DNA from: Dialister sp. UBA734
GTDB taxonomy: Bacteria > Bacillota > Negativicutes > Veillonellales > Dialisteraceae
Reading direction: 5' to 3'
Assembly: GCA_002297935.1 (NCBI GenBank)
Contig: DBLC01000014.1
Coordinates: 1 to 5,921 of the forward strand
DNA length: 5,921 nt
This document shows, in pieces, positions 5,908-5,921 of the stretch. The notes beneath the pieces are model-generated. The model ran no database searches, was not told the DNA's origin, and saw only the letters and a program-made list of their open reading frames with translations. The translations under genes and the position numbers were made by a program. The first letter of the stretch is position 1. Every line of letters begins with the position of its first letter.

Positions 5908-5921
5908 GTCATTCTGACCGA
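5908..5921. repeat. Terminal-repeat half-site at the window edge, possible inverted MITE-like copy
   Basis: GTCATTCTGACCGA is an exact reverse complement of the right end of both MITE-like repeats (2492-2505 and 2677-2690), including the CCGA that distinguishes that end from the left end. It may be the start of a third copy, in opposite orientation, cut off by the window. Confidence 0.55.

Noticed and set aside
5811..5921. CRISPR array
   Set aside because: The repeated units are about 11 bases, irregularly spaced (24 then 20 bases) and decayed; no uniform repeat and spacer lengths.

Overview
The window looks like bacterial chromosome from a low-to-mid GC Firmicute-type organism. All three genes have strong AGGAGG-type ribosome binding sites, and the gaps are full of short repeats. 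The two repeat vocabularies (units built on 'cattacgcacta' and on 'cattctgagcg...gtcgaagaatc') remind me of Negativicutes such as Dialister or Megasphaera, but that is an inference from memory. All three genes lie on the minus strand, so the window reads right to left.

Right to left: positions 5779-5921 hold a cluster of short 'cattctgagcg' repeats upstream of a type I restriction gene. Positions 2710-5760 encode a complete HsdR subunit (nuclease plus SF2 translocase) of the EcoR124I-like class. Its hsdM and hsdS partners are not in the window and would be expected further right. Positions 1808-2709 carry no convincing gene. They contain two 92%-identical copies of a MITE-like repeat, a 15-bp perfect inverted repeat, a candidate promoter with a strong terminator about 70 bases downstream, arrays of 'cattacgcact' repeats, and the leader of the next operon.

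Positions 15-1807 hold a two-gene operon for an iron-siderophore-type (FecCD/FepC/FhuC family) ABC importer: membrane permease first, then ATPase, sharing one base at the stop/start junction. The substrate-binding protein is not in the window. The permease and ATPase would form the inner-membrane import complex for an iron chelate, heme or a cobalamin-like compound; the sequence does not fix the substrate.

The transporter region is visibly richer in G+C than hsdR. Lines 301-360 and 3121-3180, counted by hand, give 32/60 and 21/60 G+C. With repeats on both sides, this fits hsdR being part of an exchangeable defence cassette. I found no CRISPR array, tRNA, rRNA, transposase or clearly new protein system. 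The most unusual material is the non-coding repeat architecture.
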